A stretch of 64,000 nucleotides of DNA from Adiantum capillus-veneris (Eukaryota > Streptophyta > Polypodiopsida > Polypodiales > Pteridaceae), in assembly GCA_014529385.2 (NCBI GenBank), contig CM043950.1:82100843-82164842 (forward strand). Reading direction: 5' to 3'. The notes under the pieces are model-generated. The model was given only the letters and a program-made list of their open reading frames with translations. It was not told the DNA's origin and searched no databases. Below, piece by piece: positions 10,658-23,363 of this stretch; within the stretch, counting starts at the first letter, position 1; each line of letters opens with the position of its first letter. Both the position numbers and the translations under genes were made by a program.

Positions 10658-12478
10658 GGGGATGATGACCATCGTATTGAGCTCCTTCCAGGAAGCTCAC
10701 CCCCTAACAAACCTCCTTATCGAGTCTCACAAGCTCAACAAGAGGAGATTATGAGGCAAGTACAGGAACTGGTAGACAAAGGGATGGTGAGGCCTAGTTC
10801 CTCTCCCTTTTGTTCTCCAGTCCTTTTAGTGCAAAAGAAAGATGGTACATACCGTATGTGTGTGGACTATCGAGCACTAAACCATATCACTATCAAAAAC
10901 AGATTTCCCGTGCCTCGGGTAGAAGATCTGTTTGATAAGCTACAAGGATCTACCTACTTCAGTAGGATTGACCTTAAGAGTGGCTATCATCAAATAAGGA
11001 TAGTGGATGAAGATATCCCAAAGACCGCATTTCGCACAACATTTGGTCTTTATGAATATCTAGTCATGCCTTTTGGCTTGACTAATGCACCAGCTACTTT
11101 CAATCGTCTCATGGAGAAAATTTTTAGACCATATCGTAAATTCACTGGAGTGTTCTTTGATGATATCATCATCTACTCCAAGTCTTTGGAGGAACATAAA
11201 CAACATCTCCAAGTGATTTTTCAAGCCTTGAGGGAGAACAAACTTTTTCTCAACCAAAAGAAAAGTGAATTCTTCCTTCAAGAGATTCAATATCTAGGTC
11301 ATATTATCTCTCACGATGGTATTCGTATGGATCCATCAAAGTTAGAGGTAATAAAACCATGGCCTAAACCAAGGAATCTACATGAGCTAAGAATCTTTAT
11401 TGGTATGTGTGCATACTATAGACGCTTCATAGCAAAATTCTCTCAAGTAGCAGGACCACTACACGACTTAACAAAGAAGAACGTTAAGTTTGTATGGACT
11501 GCTAAGGAGAAAAATGCTTTTGAGAAACTCAAAGAGAAGCTTACTTCCAAACCAGTCCTCGTGCTTCTGGATCTCTCAAAGCCATTTGAGGTCCAATGTG
11601 ATGCTTGTGGTGATTTCCTTGGAGCGGTTTTGCTTCAAGAAGGGCATGCCATAGCATATGAGAGCCGAAGGCTCAATAGTGATGAACGAGTCTTGGTCAT
11701 TTATGAGAAAGAGCTTTTAGTTGTTCTACATGCCCTAGACACATGGAAGCACTACCTATTGGGGACTCCATTTATCCTACGAACCGGCCACCAAAGTCTC
11801 AAGTATTTCATGACGCAAACCAAGATTTCCGACAAACAAATGAGGTGGGCAAATTTTCTTTCGCAATTTAATTTCCATATTGCTCACATAGCTGGTAAGC
11901 ACAATCAAGTTGCCGATGCACTTTCACGACGACCAAAAGTTAATGCGGTGTCTATAGCTACTCACAATGATCTATCCTCTATGATAGATGAGTATGCTAC
12001 TGACCCTGACTTTAGAGACATAATGTCAGCCCTTGCTTTGGGGAAGAAAGAGGAACCATTCACCTTGCAGGATGGTTATCTTCTCCACGGCAATAGGCTA
12101 TGTGTTACCCATTCCCTTCGTGAGAAGGTTATGTATGAATCCCATGCTCCTCCATATGCACGGCATAGAGGTACTCAACCTACTCTCCGAGGAGTAGAGA
12201 CGTATTTCTATTGGCCTACCATGAAAGTGGACATACAAGAGTACGTTTCAAAATGTGTAGTATGCCAAAAGACCAAGTATGATAGAGGGAAGCAACCTGG
12301 ATTACTCCAGCCATTGCCTATTCCAAATTCACCGTGGGAGAGTATATCCATGGATTTCATCTTTGGATTGCCCAAGTCTATCCATGGGAATACAGGAATA
12401 TGGACAATAGTCGACAGGTTTAGCAAGCAAGCACATTTTATTCCTATCAAAAAGACTATTAAGGCACATCAAATGTAA
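10658..12478 (+). pseudogene. pol: Element B reverse transcriptase, RNase H, integrase N-part
   Basis: This segment continues the gag-protease frame directly after the TGA; its first ATG is 10751. RT has the FFDD catalytic motif (codons 11153-11164). RNase H follows: the first acidic residue is in DACGD (11600) and the last in VADALSR (11915). The usual Asp of the T-D-H segment is Gly here (codon 11786, RTGHQSL), which should impair RNase H. Integrase begins with the HHCC zinc domain (His at 12143 and 12164, the CVVC pair at about 12254-12265) and the first core Asp in SMDF (12353). An in-frame TAA at 12476-12478 ends the segment. Element A has no stop at the equivalent place, so this is a lesion of this copy. 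Confidence 0.9.
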
Positions 12479-12733
12479 ACTCTCTTCATATCTCATATTT
12501 TCAAGCACCATGGATTACCCACATCCATCGTGTCAGAAAGAGATCTTAGAATGACCAGTAATTTCTGGAAAGGTCTCTTTGAAAATCTAGGAACAAGATT
12601 GAATTTCTCTTCGGCCTATCACCCACAAATGGATGGCCAAAGTGAGATAGCCAATCTTACGATACTCGATCTACTCAAAACTTATGTTACCAAAGTAGAT
12701 CAACGCTCACAATGGAAAAGTATTTACCGCTAG
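12479..12733 (+). pseudogene. pol: Element B integrase core, middle part
   Basis: The same reading frame resumes after the TAA. It holds the second and third catalytic residues of the integrase core: Asp at 12542 (SERD) and Glu at 12644 (GQSE), with the expected spacing. The frame is lost near 12713, where one base is missing relative to the downstream frame. This and the next segment are thus parts of one broken gene. Confidence 0.85.
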
Positions 12734-13431
12734 TAGAGTATGCCTACAATAATACTATACATACTTCTACGGGGAAAGCACCTTTTGAGATCATAGAGGG
12801 AAGACCCAAAAGTCCCTTGCTACAAAAATTACATGGGAAGATCTTCGTCGCCGATGAGTATAGCCGTGACCTACAAGAATCTTTTCAAAAGATTAGGGAG
12901 GCTATAGCCATCTCTCAACAAAGGCAAAAAGATGCTGCTGATAAGCACAGAAGAGCCTTAATGCTCAAAGAAAATGATTGGGTCTTACTCAAGTTTCCTA
13001 AGGCTCGATTAAGGCAAACGACGGGCAAAAATCCTACGGGCCATCAAAAGTATTATGCTAAACTAGCAAAACGATACTATGGTCCTTTCCAAATCTTGAA
13101 GCCTATCAATGAGACGGCTTATCAACTCAAGTTGCCCAACCATTGGCTTATACACAATGCCTTTCATGTAAGCCCACTTAAGCCCTACAAAGGAGAGCCA
13201 CCAATTGAACCAATTATTGAAGACCCTCCCGAAGTCGAAGACCAAGAAGAGGTGCTACAACCCGAAGCTGTCCTTCAGCATGAAGACAAGGTACTACGAC
13301 ATGGTAAGATAATCCGATGGTATCTTATTAAGTTCAAAAATTATCCTTTTGAAGATGCTAAATGGATGCAAGGAGTACAACTTAAGGATAGTATGAACCT
13401 TGTCAATGCTTACAATGCTACATTAGAGTAA
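12712..13431 (+). pseudogene. pol: Element B integrase C-part with chromodomain
   Basis: This frame is +1 relative to the preceding segment. It covers the end of the integrase core (YLPLVEYAYNNT), the GPY/F region (KRYYGPFQILKPI) and a C-terminal chromodomain from about residue 188: acidic linker, then WYLIKFKNYPFEDAKWM. Chromodomains of this kind in plant chromoviruses are known to direct insertion to heterochromatin, which fits the satellite and nested setting. The gene ends at TAA 13429-13431, about 360 bp before the 3' LTR. Confidence 0.88.
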
Positions 13432-13777
13432 GCAAATGTAAAAATTTCTTTTAAATGACTCATGTTTTTGTCTTATATGACTACTCCTCTTTTTAATTGT
13501 GCACAAATTTAACTAGTATGCATGCTTAGAATGATGATTGTGATGACGACGTCTCTCAAACACCAAGTAGAATTTGTCACTCTACTTTGGGAGAATGAAA
13601 TGGACTAAAGAGCAGACATGCTTGTGGCAGCTATGTCTCCCAAGCACCAAATGGATTAGTCATCCATCTTGGAAAGATGTCGTAGGGTAAAAAAGGGATC
13701 CTCTACCCGCTAAGTACGATTGACTAATGACTAAGCCTTATCTCTTCTACCTCATAGTCGAGGATGACTATGATTTC

Positions 13778-13790
13778 AAGAGAGAGGTAA
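13778..13790 (+). other. Element B polypurine tract
   Basis: A purine-rich stretch (AAGAGAGAGG followed by TAA) ends immediately before the 3' LTR, where plus-strand synthesis would be primed. The equivalent in A is AAGGGAGAG at about 21821. Confidence 0.75.
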
Positions 13791-15405
13791 TGTCATAAAA
13801 TCTAATATCTAACCAACCCAAATGATTTTCTCATATTAAATTGATCACTTAATGTGGGAGAATAAACGGGAACAAGTGTTAAGATATAGATATGTGCTTA
13901 TAGATCTATCTCAACACGGGGCCAATAGTAAAGGGGCCCAAATGGGAGATGGTCTATCAAGAGCAAGGCTAACCAATCGAGCATAAGACCTTGGGGTTAG
14001 CTTCATTGAAGACCTCCAATAATGTGTGAAAAAGTCCTTTGACCTTAGGTAAGCTAGGGTTGAGCTTGAGGTGGGAACCCGGCCCAAGCTCGTCGAGGTG
14101 CTTGACCTGCTTGAGGTGCTTGTCATGCTTGAGGTGTTTCTCTTGCTTGAGGTGCTTGACTTACTCCATGCTTGAGGTGATTGACTTGCCGCTTGATTAA
14201 GGTGCTTGAGGTGCCTTGACATGCTTGCCTGAGATGCTTGTGGGAATACTTCCTAGTCCAAGTGCTTTGTCATGCTTGATGACTAAGGTGCTTGAGCTCC
14301 TAAAGTCAAAAAGATCCCTACAAGGAGGGGGGCGAGCCTACAAGGGGGGGGGGGATGAGAGAGAACACACACACACACACACACACAAGGGAAGCCCCAG
14401 CTTGAAGAGGCAGCAAGGACACTTGTCAAGTTCCTCCTCATGTTGCCCTCATGGTGTGCCTGAAGCCTATTGGTTGGCCATCCAAGGGGTCCAATGATAA
14501 TTTAGGATATTTAATTAATTGATTTTGCATTTATAAAGTCCTCTCTCTCAAAGGGGAAAGGGGGACACTTGTCCCAAGGCTACCCCTGTTGCTTGTAATG
14601 GCTCCTGCTTGTGATTGGCTAGGCCTGGAGGGGTCCAATGAGCTTCAAGCATGAGCTACAAGGGGGGGTCGACCCAAGAAAGCTAGGGGGGTGCTTAGGG
14701 GGTATACTCACCCACACACACTCACAAACACTCTCATTGTGTGCTATGCAAAGTGCAAGAGCTCCCTCTCCAAGAAAGTAGAGGTTGAGAGCCTACACCA
14801 ACACTCTTGGCTATGGAGTGCAAATCCAACCAAGAGCCATGCTTCAATGCTTGAGCTTGTCATCTCCTTCTTCTTCATTACTATGCTATTATGTATTCTA
14901 GCTCAAGAGTTATGATAAGTGAGGAACTAGCTCTTTCTCGTATGAAATGTTTCTTCTTCCTCTTCCCTACCCTGATTCCCTGCTAGCTCTCTCCACCTTC
15001 GAAGGTGTTTGAGGTCTTGGGACTGAGGCTTGGTATAGTTAAAGCTTTCTTCAAGTTTAGGTGATGCTATGATGGTGATGCATGAAGCTTTCCATCTTCA
15101 TTGTTTCACCTAGGTCACAAGGAGCACAAAGAATGTATTGTAACAAGTCTCTCTTTATGGGAGAAATCATAATACAAATGCCTATTGGAGGGGGGACCGG
15201 CTCCACATAAATCCGGTCCTCAACTGTTGTCATGTTCTCTAAATTCTCTCTCTTGCAAAAGTATTGTCTATGCCAAGTAAACTAATTGCTATGATTATGT
15301 TGCTATCTTCCATTATGTCTACCCGCTATGCTCACAAAAGCATTTCTTGAAAGTATTCTCATTAAATTCCGCTACTCTCAAATTGAATAGGCAAATTCCA
15401 TTACA
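13791..15405 (+). repeat. Element B 3' LTR
   Basis: A 1615-bp copy of 6595-8227 with the same termini and internal repeats. The right target-duplication copy GTGCT follows directly. Confidence 0.95.
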
Positions 15406-16670
15406 GTGCTTGTCATACTTAATGACGAAATTGCTTGAGAAGCTTCCTATGCATGGGGGGTAAGATGCTTGAGTCAAAAATAGACCCTACACACTGAATG
15501 AGGAAGTTGCTTGAGAAGCTTCCTATGCATGGGGGGTAAAATGCTTGAGTAAAAAAGAGACCCTACACACTTAATGAGGAAGTTTCTTGAGAATCTTACT
15601 ATGCATAAAAGTTCCAAAGTTAGGGGAATCTTTGACCTAACCTTCCACTCACCCAAGGGGCACCCCTTTTCTAAAAGGGCACATGGGACACATGTCAGAC
15701 TCTCACTAAGCTTAACCACATGGTGTGCTTGAATTCCATTGGTTGGGCTAAAGAAGGGTCCAATGAGCTTCTACTTCCATCCAAAAAATATCTAGATATT
15801 TTCAAGATCTCTCTCATTAAGGGGTAAGGAGGACACTTGTCAAAAGACTACCCATATACTTGACTGCATGCTACATGTGATTGGCTAGGGGGAGAGGGGT
15901 CCAATGAGCTTCTAGCATGTAGAAATTTTACCCAAAGCAAGGAAGGAGGGTGCTAGGGGGATATACTCCACACACACCCATTGGCAAGGGCATTCTCACT
16001 TGGTGAAAGGTGAGGAACACCACCTCCTTCTCCAAGCTTGTGAGAAGTGAGAGCCTACATCAACACTCTTGGCTATGGAATGCAAATCCAACCAAGAGCC
16101 ATGCTTCAATGCTTAAGCTTTTCATCTTCTCTATCTCCATTACTATCCTATTATCTATGCTAGAAAGAAGAGTAATGACAAGTGAGGAACAATTTATTTC
16201 TCCTATGGAATGTTTCTTCTTCCTCTTCCCTACCCTCATTCCTCTCTAGCTCTCTCCACCTTTGAAGGTGTTTGAGGCCTTGGGACTGAGGCTGGGACAA
16301 TTAATGCTTTCTACAAGTTATGTTATGCTTGTGATGCATGAAGCTTTCCACTTTCATTGAATCACGTAGGTCACAAGGAACACAAACATTGTATTGTACC
16401 AAGTCTCTCTTGATGGGAGAAAATATAATACAAATGCCTATTGGAGGGGGGACCGGCTCCATATAAATCCGGTCCTCAACTATTGTCATGTTCTCTAAAC
16501 TCTCTCTCTCTTGCAAAAGTAATGTTCATTCCAAGTTAACTAAGTACCATGTTTATGTTGCTACCATCAATTAAGTTCATTCGCTATGCTCACAAAGTAA
16601 CTCTCTAAAAAATGCTTCACCTAATTCCTAATTCCGCTACTCTCAAAGTTCATAGGCCATTTCCATTACA
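15406..16670 (+). repeat. Element A 5' LTR, second segment
   Basis: The rest of A's 5' LTR after element B. It starts with GTGCT (target-duplication copy) and continues exactly where A's 3' LTR does (compare 'cttgtcatacttaa' at 15410 and 22175). It ends in TTCCATTACA. An internal ~60-70-bp unit ('gaggaagttgcttgagaagc') is repeated here more often than in the 3' LTR. Confidence 0.9.
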
Positions 16671-16671
16671 T

Positions 16672-16682
16672 TGGTATCAGAG
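16672..16682 (+). other. Element A primer-binding site (initiator tRNA-Met)
   Basis: TGGTATCAGAG starts two bases after the LTR; the 12th base differs from B. Same primer class as B. Confidence 0.85.
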
Positions 16683-17084
16683 AATTTGGTTTCTCTTTTC
16701 TTGCTTAAGAAGAGAGGTCCTTAAGTAGCCTATTAATGGTTGATTTTGTTAATTATATTAGGGTAACTAGGACTGGGATCTATTATCGGTTTTGTTGAGC
16801 CCACTTTGTGGGATATGGTGCACACCTCGGGATCTTTCATGTTAATAATGGAGTCTTTTTAGACTTACCTATGGCTTTACCATTATTTAGACATGAGAAT
16901 TCCGAAAGGAGCTATCCCTCGGGAGCTTCGCTATGTTAGACTCACTCCACCACTCTCTATAATTAACCAATTCGAGCCGTGGGTGTAGATACTTAAGTGC
17001 CTATTTTCAAAGGCTAAGAGGAGTAGCAACTAAGGTTTTGAATTGCCAAAGCATATACTAAGTAAACACCTAAGTTTAATTAAC

Positions 17085-20000
17085 ATGGTTGACAATAACC
17101 AAGAGAGTAGAATGAACATTGATAACTTTGACTTTGCACATGAAGGTGTTAATGATGATGCCCCCATGTTTGCTAATTATCTTGTTACTAGGTTGCAACA
17201 AGCTATGGGCAAAGATATGGGCAACCCCTCTTTGCAAGACGAAGTTACTCAACAACTTCATGCTTATGGGATTTCCTTTCCTCTCAAAGAGGAGAGAGAG
17301 ATTAGGAGGCCTCTTGGTGAGACCCCCAAAAGACGACTCTCTCCCATACAAGAAGAGGAATCCAAAGAACGAGAAAGTAATGACCCCTTAAGTTCCTCAA
17401 AAGATGTGGTTCCATGAAGACGTTGGTCAAGCTGATCACCAGCCCCTCCCAAGAGGAAATGGTTAACCCATAGTCCTTCTCCTCGTCACTCCAAAAGGGA
17501 AGAGAGGAAACAAAGGAAGAAAAGGGAAAGAAAGAGGTCACCCTCTTCTCCTTCTTCTTCACCTTCCTCCTCTACCGAAGAAAGCTATGACTATTCTCCT
17601 AGAGAATACAAGAAGGGAGGACATCACAAATCTTACCCTGCATGGCGAATGTCACAAAATCTAAAGAAGTTCAAAGAGGGAGGAAAGAGTATCTCTTTTC
17701 TCACCTATGATGGAGCCTTTGTTGCTACCAACAAAGTATTGGCCTTCATCCAACAATTTGATGGGCCTTTGAAGATGAGGGCTTCACGGAGTCCTCCAAG
17801 CTATGCCATGGAGCTATGCACTTCCAAAAATTGGCTCGTTAATGGTGGGCTAGCCTTCAAAGCCCCAAAGACATGGAAAACTCTACGCGTTTCCATTATG
17901 AAGCGATTTCTTGCAAGTGATGCAAAGGACAAAGTGCTTACCAAATGGTGAAGTTTAAAGCTTCTCTCTCATGAGTCTACCCTCAAATATGTGGACAAGT
18001 TTTGGGATTTACATCTGAAGGCTACTATCTTTCAAAAGATAGACTTTGCCAAGCAAAAACAACAATTCTGTGTGGGATTACCCAAAGAGATGGCCCAAGT
18101 ATGTCAACTCTCAACGATCTAGTTCTATCATCGAAGTAATCCACCACATCATGGTTGCTTCACGCATCAATTTCCAACAACGGGCTAGAGGGAATGTCAA
18201 GCCCATGGAAAATAAAGACAAAAGTGATGCCAAGGGGAAAACCATATCCAAAATTCTTACCAAGGCTATTCCAACAACAACAACAAATGGTCCAAGGAGA
18301 ACGGAGTTTACAAAGGTAAATATAAACTCTCTCCTAAGATCTAGAAGCTTTTATTAAGGACCACAAATGTTTTAAGTGTGGGGAGCAAGGCCATAGTTAT
18401 CGTCCTTGCCCAAATATAATTTCCCACAATGAGACTCCTAGAGCCTCTATGTTTGAAGCTCATTGCCAAGGATTTCTCCTTTCCTATGCTTGGCGAAGAT
18501 GGAAGAGCATGATGCCTTTATTTTGTTTGACCCTGGTTTAACTCACAACTTCATATCCACGGAGTTGACCACTCAACTAGGCATACAAGCCCACAAGATG
18601 GGAGATGCATTGAAAGCCAATGGAGCTATTAAGGGACAAGACGTCTTGGTTACTTCTTTCATTGGAAATTAAGGCTTTATGTCCAAAGCTATGTGGACAA
18701 AAAGGATTTCTTCATCTCCCCTCTCAGACATGAGAATGTTATCATTGGGGCACCACAATTTCACCGCATGGCTTCCAACATGAAGTTCCTTGAAAGGAGA
18801 ATCTACTTCACGTACAGGGAAAAGATCATGTACATAGATGCTAATGAGTTGGGGCACACCATATCCCTGCAATAAAGGGAATCAAGAGGAATTAGAGTTG
18901 TCTAATTTACTAAATGGATTCCAAGATGTTTTCATTGATGACATCCCTAGTGAGCTATCTCTAAAATGAGGGATGATGACCATGCAATTGAGCTCCTACC
19001 AAGAAGCTCACCACCTAACAAGCCTCCTTATCAAGTTTCACAAGCTCAACAAGAGGAGATCATGAGGCAAGTGCATGAATTGGTGAAAAAAAAGGGATGG
19101 TGAGGTCTAGCTCCTCTCCATTTTGTTCACCATTGCTTTTAGTGCAAAATAAAGACGACATATATTACATGTGTGTTGATTATAGTGCACTAAATAAAAT
19201 TACTATCAAAAATAGATTTCCCGTGCCGGGGGTAGAAGATCTATTTGATAATTTACAAGTTTTGGCTTGACAAATGCTCCACATGCATTCAAACTCATGA
19301 CGGACAAAAATCTTGAGACCATTCAAATTCTCTTGAAGAGTACAAGCGACACCTCCAGGTAATCTTTCAAGTTGTGAGAGAGAACAAGCTTTTCATTAAT
19401 CAGAAGAAAAATGAATTTTTGGTACAAGAGATTCAATATTTAGGTCACATTATCTTTAAAGATGGCACCCGCATGGATCCAACAAAGTGAGAGATAATAA
19501 AAAGGATGACCTAATCCACGGAATCTATAGGAGGTACGAAGTTTCATAGGTATGTGTGTATATTGTAGATGCTTCATTTTTAAAAAAATCTCGCTATTAG
19601 CAAGCCCATTACATGACTTAACAAAAAAGAACATTAAGTATTCATGGACTGCAAAAGTGCAAGAAGCTTAAGGAGAATCTTATCTCTCAACGTGTTCTCA
19701 CACTACTAGATCTCTCAAAGCCATTTGAGGTCCAATGTGATGCTTGTGGTAATTGCCTTGGAGCTATTTTGCTTCAAGAAGGGGATGCCATCATGTATGA
19801 GAGACAAAGACTCAACTTCGATAAGTGTGTATTGGGTAAATATAAAAAAGAGCTACTAGCTATTCTATATGCCCTAAACACGTGGAAACATTATCTCTTG
19901 GGGACTCCATTCATCCTATGAATGGATCATAAAGCCTCAAGAACTTCATGACGCAAACCAAGCTCTCCCACAAACAAACGAGGTGGGAAAATTTTCTTTT

Positions 20001-21478
20001 GCAATTTAAATGTCATATTGCTCACATTGTTGGCAAGCACAATCAAGTGGTTGATGCACTTTCACAACGACCAAGGATAAATGTGGTGTCTATAGCAACT
20101 CACAATGATCTATCTTTTATAGATAAGTATGCTACTGATTGAGACTTTAAGTATGTAATTAGAGTCTTTGCATTAGGGGAAAAAAAAAGAACCATTCACC
20201 TTGAAGGATGCTTATCTTCCAAATGGCAATAGGCTATGTGTTACTCACCCATACAACAACAAAGTCATGTATGAATCGCATACTTCTCCTTATGCAGGGC
20301 AAAGAGGGAATCCATAATCTACACTTCAAGGAGTAGAAATGTATTTGTGTTGGCCTACCATGAAAAGTAAACATACAAGAGTATGTTCCAAAATGCGTGG
20401 TATACCAAAAGTTGAAATTTGATCGAGGGAAGCACCTTGGATTGTTTTAGTCGACAAGGTTAACAAGAAAACACACTCTATGTCTGTCAAAAAGACTATT
20501 AAGGCACATCAAATGGCAACCCTCTTTAGATCTCAAATTTTCAAGCATCATGGATTTACAACACCCATAGTGCCGGACAAAGATCCTAGAATGACCAGTA
20601 ATTTCTAGAAGGGTCTCTTTGAGAATCTAAGAAGTAGATTAAATTTCTCTTTCGGCCTATCATCCACAAACGGATGACCAAAGTGAAATAACTAATTTAA
20701 CAATTCTTGATATACTAAAATCCCATGTCATGGAAGTAGATCAATGTTCTCAATGATAGAAGTGTGTACCTCTTATAAAGTATGCATACAACGATATTGT
20801 ACATACTTCTATGGAGAAAGTACCTTTTGAAGTTAAAGAAGGAAGATCCAAAAATCCCTTACTACTGAAAGTACTTGGGAAGATCTTCATTGGCGATGAA
20901 TATAGCTTAGACCTACAAGAATCTTTTCCAAAGATAAAAGGGGTTATATCCATCTCACAAGAAAGGAAAAAAGGGTTTCTACTAATAAGCACAGAAGAGC
21001 CTTAGCCTTTAAGGAAAAGGATTGGGTCTTGCTAAAGTTTCTCAAGGCTCATTTGAGGCATACTATGGGCAAGAGTCCTATGGACCACCAAGAATATGAT
21101 GTTAAACTAGCAAAAAGAGATTATGGTCCTTTTTAAATTCTTAAGCCAATCAATGAGATGGCTTATCAATTCAAGTTGCCCAACCATTGGCTCATGCACC
21201 ATGTTTTCCATGAAAGCCTGTGTAAGACTTACAAAGGAGCGCTATCAAAAGAAGCAATAGCTGTTGCAGACCCTCCAAAAATCAAAGATCAAGAAGAAGC
21301 ACTTCAACCTGAGTCCATCCTATGACATGAAGACAAGGTATTAAGAAATGGTAAGATTATCTGACGATATCTTATTAAGTTTAAGAATTATTCTTTTAAA
21401 GATGCTAGATGGATGCAAAGAACCTAGCTTAAGGATAATATGAACCTTGTCAATGCTTACAATGATGCACTAGAGTAA
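17085..21478 (+). pseudogene. gag-pol: Element A gag-pol, heavily decayed
   Basis: Colinear with B's gag-pol. Gag starts at ATG 17085 (MVDNNQESRMNID) and is interrupted by TGA at about 17415. Later pieces include the zinc knuckle near 18369 (CFKCGEQGHSYRPC), protease LFDPGLTHNFIS near 18526, RT remnants (19060-19640), RNase H near 19735, integrase core and a C-terminal chromodomain remnant ending at TAA 21476. There are many stops and frameshifts, and part of the RT fingers and palm is deleted around 19258. A TGA occurs at the same protease/RT junction (18967) as in B, followed here by one fewer G. No product is expected. Confidence 0.9.
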
Positions 21479-21820
21479 GCATATGAAAATTCATTTTAAA
21501 TGATTTTTTTTTTGTCTTATAAGACTGATTCTCTTTTTACTGTGCACAAATTTAAGAAGTATGCATGCTTGAAATCATGTTTGTGGTGACGACGTCTCCC
21601 AAACACCAAGTAGAACTTGTCAGTCTACTTGGGAAGTATGATATGGACTAAAGAGCAGGCATGCTTGTGGCAGATACGTCTTCCAAGCACCACATGGATT
21701 AGTCATCCATCTTGGAATGACATGGAAGGGTAAAAAGGGATCCTCTACCCGCTAAGTAACATGGAGAAATGACTATGACTTTATCTCTTTTACCTCATAG
21801 TCGAGGATGACTATGATTTC

Positions 21821-21833
21821 AAGGGAGAGTTAA
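21821..21833 (+). other. Element A polypurine tract
   Basis: AAGGGAGAG plus TTAA directly before the 3' LTR. Same place and similar sequence as in B. Confidence 0.7.
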
Positions 21834-23363
21834 TGTCATTAAATATATAATATCTAACCAACCCAAATGATTTTATCATATTAAACTGATCATTTAATGT
21901 CGGATAATAAACGGGAACAAGGGTTAGAATATAGACATGTGCTTATGGATCTATCTGAACATGGGGCCAATGGTAAACGGGCCCAAATGAGAGATGGTAT
22001 ATCAAAGAGCAAGGTTAACTAATGGAGCTTAAAAGAACTTAAGGTTAGCTTCATTAAAGACCTCCAATGGTTAGTGTTAAAATTCCTGTGACCTTAAGCA
22101 AGCTAGGGTTGAGCTTTAGGTGAGAACTCCACCTAAGGTGCTCGTCATGCTTGATGAATAAGTACTTAAGGTACTTGTCATACTTAACGAGGAAGTTGCT
22201 TGAGAAGCTTCCTATGCATGGGGGGTAAGATTCTTGAGTCAAAACGAGACCCTACACACATAATGAGGAAGTTTCTTGAGAAGCTTCCTATGCATAAAAG
22301 TCCCAAAGTTAGGGGAATCTTTGACCTAACCTTCCACTCACCCAAGGGGCACCCCTTTTCTAAAAGGGCACATGGGACACATGTCAGACTCTCACTAAGC
22401 TTAACCACATGGTGTGCTTGAATGCTATTGGTTGGGCTAAAGAGGGGTCCAATGAGATTCTACTTCCATCCAACAAATATCTAGATATTTTCAAGCTCTC
22501 TCTCTCTAAGGGGTAAGGAGTACACTTGTCAAAAGACTACCCATGTACTTGACTGCATGCTGCATGTGATTGGCTAGGGGGAGAGGGGTCCAATGAGATT
22601 GCAACATGTAGAAATTTTGGCCAAAGCAAGGAAGGAGGGTGCTAGGGGAATATACTCCACACACACACACACACTCATTGGCAAGGGCATTCTCACTTGG
22701 TGAAAGGTGAGGAAAACCACCTCCTTCTCCAAGATTGTGAGAAGTGAGAGTCTACATCAACACTCTTGGCTATGGAATGCAAATCCAACCAAGAGCCATG
22801 CTTCAATGCTTAAGCTTGCCATCTTCTCCATCTCCATTACTATTATGTATGCTAGAAAGAAGAGTACTGATAAGTGAGGAACTATTTCTTTCTCCTATGG
22901 AATGTTTCTTGGTCCTCTTCCCTACCGTCATTCCCCGATAGCTCTCTCCACCTTTGAAAGTGTTTGAGTCCTTGGCACTAAGGCTTGGGATAGTTTATGA
23001 TTTCTACAAGTTATGTTATGCTTGTGATGTATGAAGCTTTACACCTTCATTGCATCACGTAGGTCACAAGGAACAAAAAGATTGTATTGTACCAAGTCTC
23101 TCTTGATGGGAGAAACTATAATACAAATGCCTATTGGAGGGGGGAGTGGCTCCATATGAATCGGGCTCTCAACTATTGTCATGTTCTCTAAATTCTCTCT
23201 CTCTTGCAAAAGTATTGTTCATGCCAAGGTAACTAAGTACCATGTTTATGTTGCTACCATCAACTAAGTTCACCCGCTATGTTCACAAATTAATCTCTAA
23301 AAAATGCTTCACCTAATTTCCTAATTCCGCTACTCTCAAAGTTCATAGGCCATTTCCATTACA
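21834..23363 (+). repeat. Element A 3' LTR
   Basis: A 1530-bp LTR, TGTCATTAAATAT...CCATTACA. It is clearly more diverged from its 5' partner than are the LTRs of B, with several indels, consistent with greater age. Satellite resumes at the next base. Confidence 0.92.

Larger units (their letters stand above)
6595..15405 (+). mobile_element. LTR element B (Ty3/gypsy chromovirus, young)
   Basis: An 8811-bp element with TG...CA termini and a perfect target duplication GTGCT (6590-6594 and 15406-15410), lying inside the 5' LTR of A. Order: 5' LTR, PBS for initiator tRNA-Met, Gag with zinc knuckle, protease, RT, RNase H, integrase, chromodomain, purine tract, 3' LTR. By eye the two LTRs differ at roughly 1% of positions plus one indel of about 45 bp in a repeat-rich part, so insertion is recent relative to A. 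Pol has two in-frame stops (10655-10657, 12476-12478) and a one-base frameshift near 12713. The copy is therefore probably not autonomous. The C-terminal chromodomain places it among plant chromoviruses; I cannot choose the clade. Confidence 0.95.
6197..23363 (+). mobile_element. LTR element A (Ty3/gypsy, old, split by B)
   Basis: A begins with TGTCATTAAATATC at 6197 and ends with CATTTCCATTACA at 23363. The flanking 5-mers are ATCTT (6192-6196) and ATGTT (23364-23368). The intact satellite reads AATGTTTGTGG here, so the left copy carries one substitution in a genuine 5-bp target duplication. Removing the nested element B leaves about 8.4 kb: 5' LTR (6197-6594 plus 15406-16670), PBS, a decayed gag-pol (17085-21478), polypurine tract and 3' LTR (21834-23363). 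Its proteins match those of B throughout, so both belong to one family. Many stops, frameshifts and deletions in pol make it the older copy. Confidence 0.93.
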
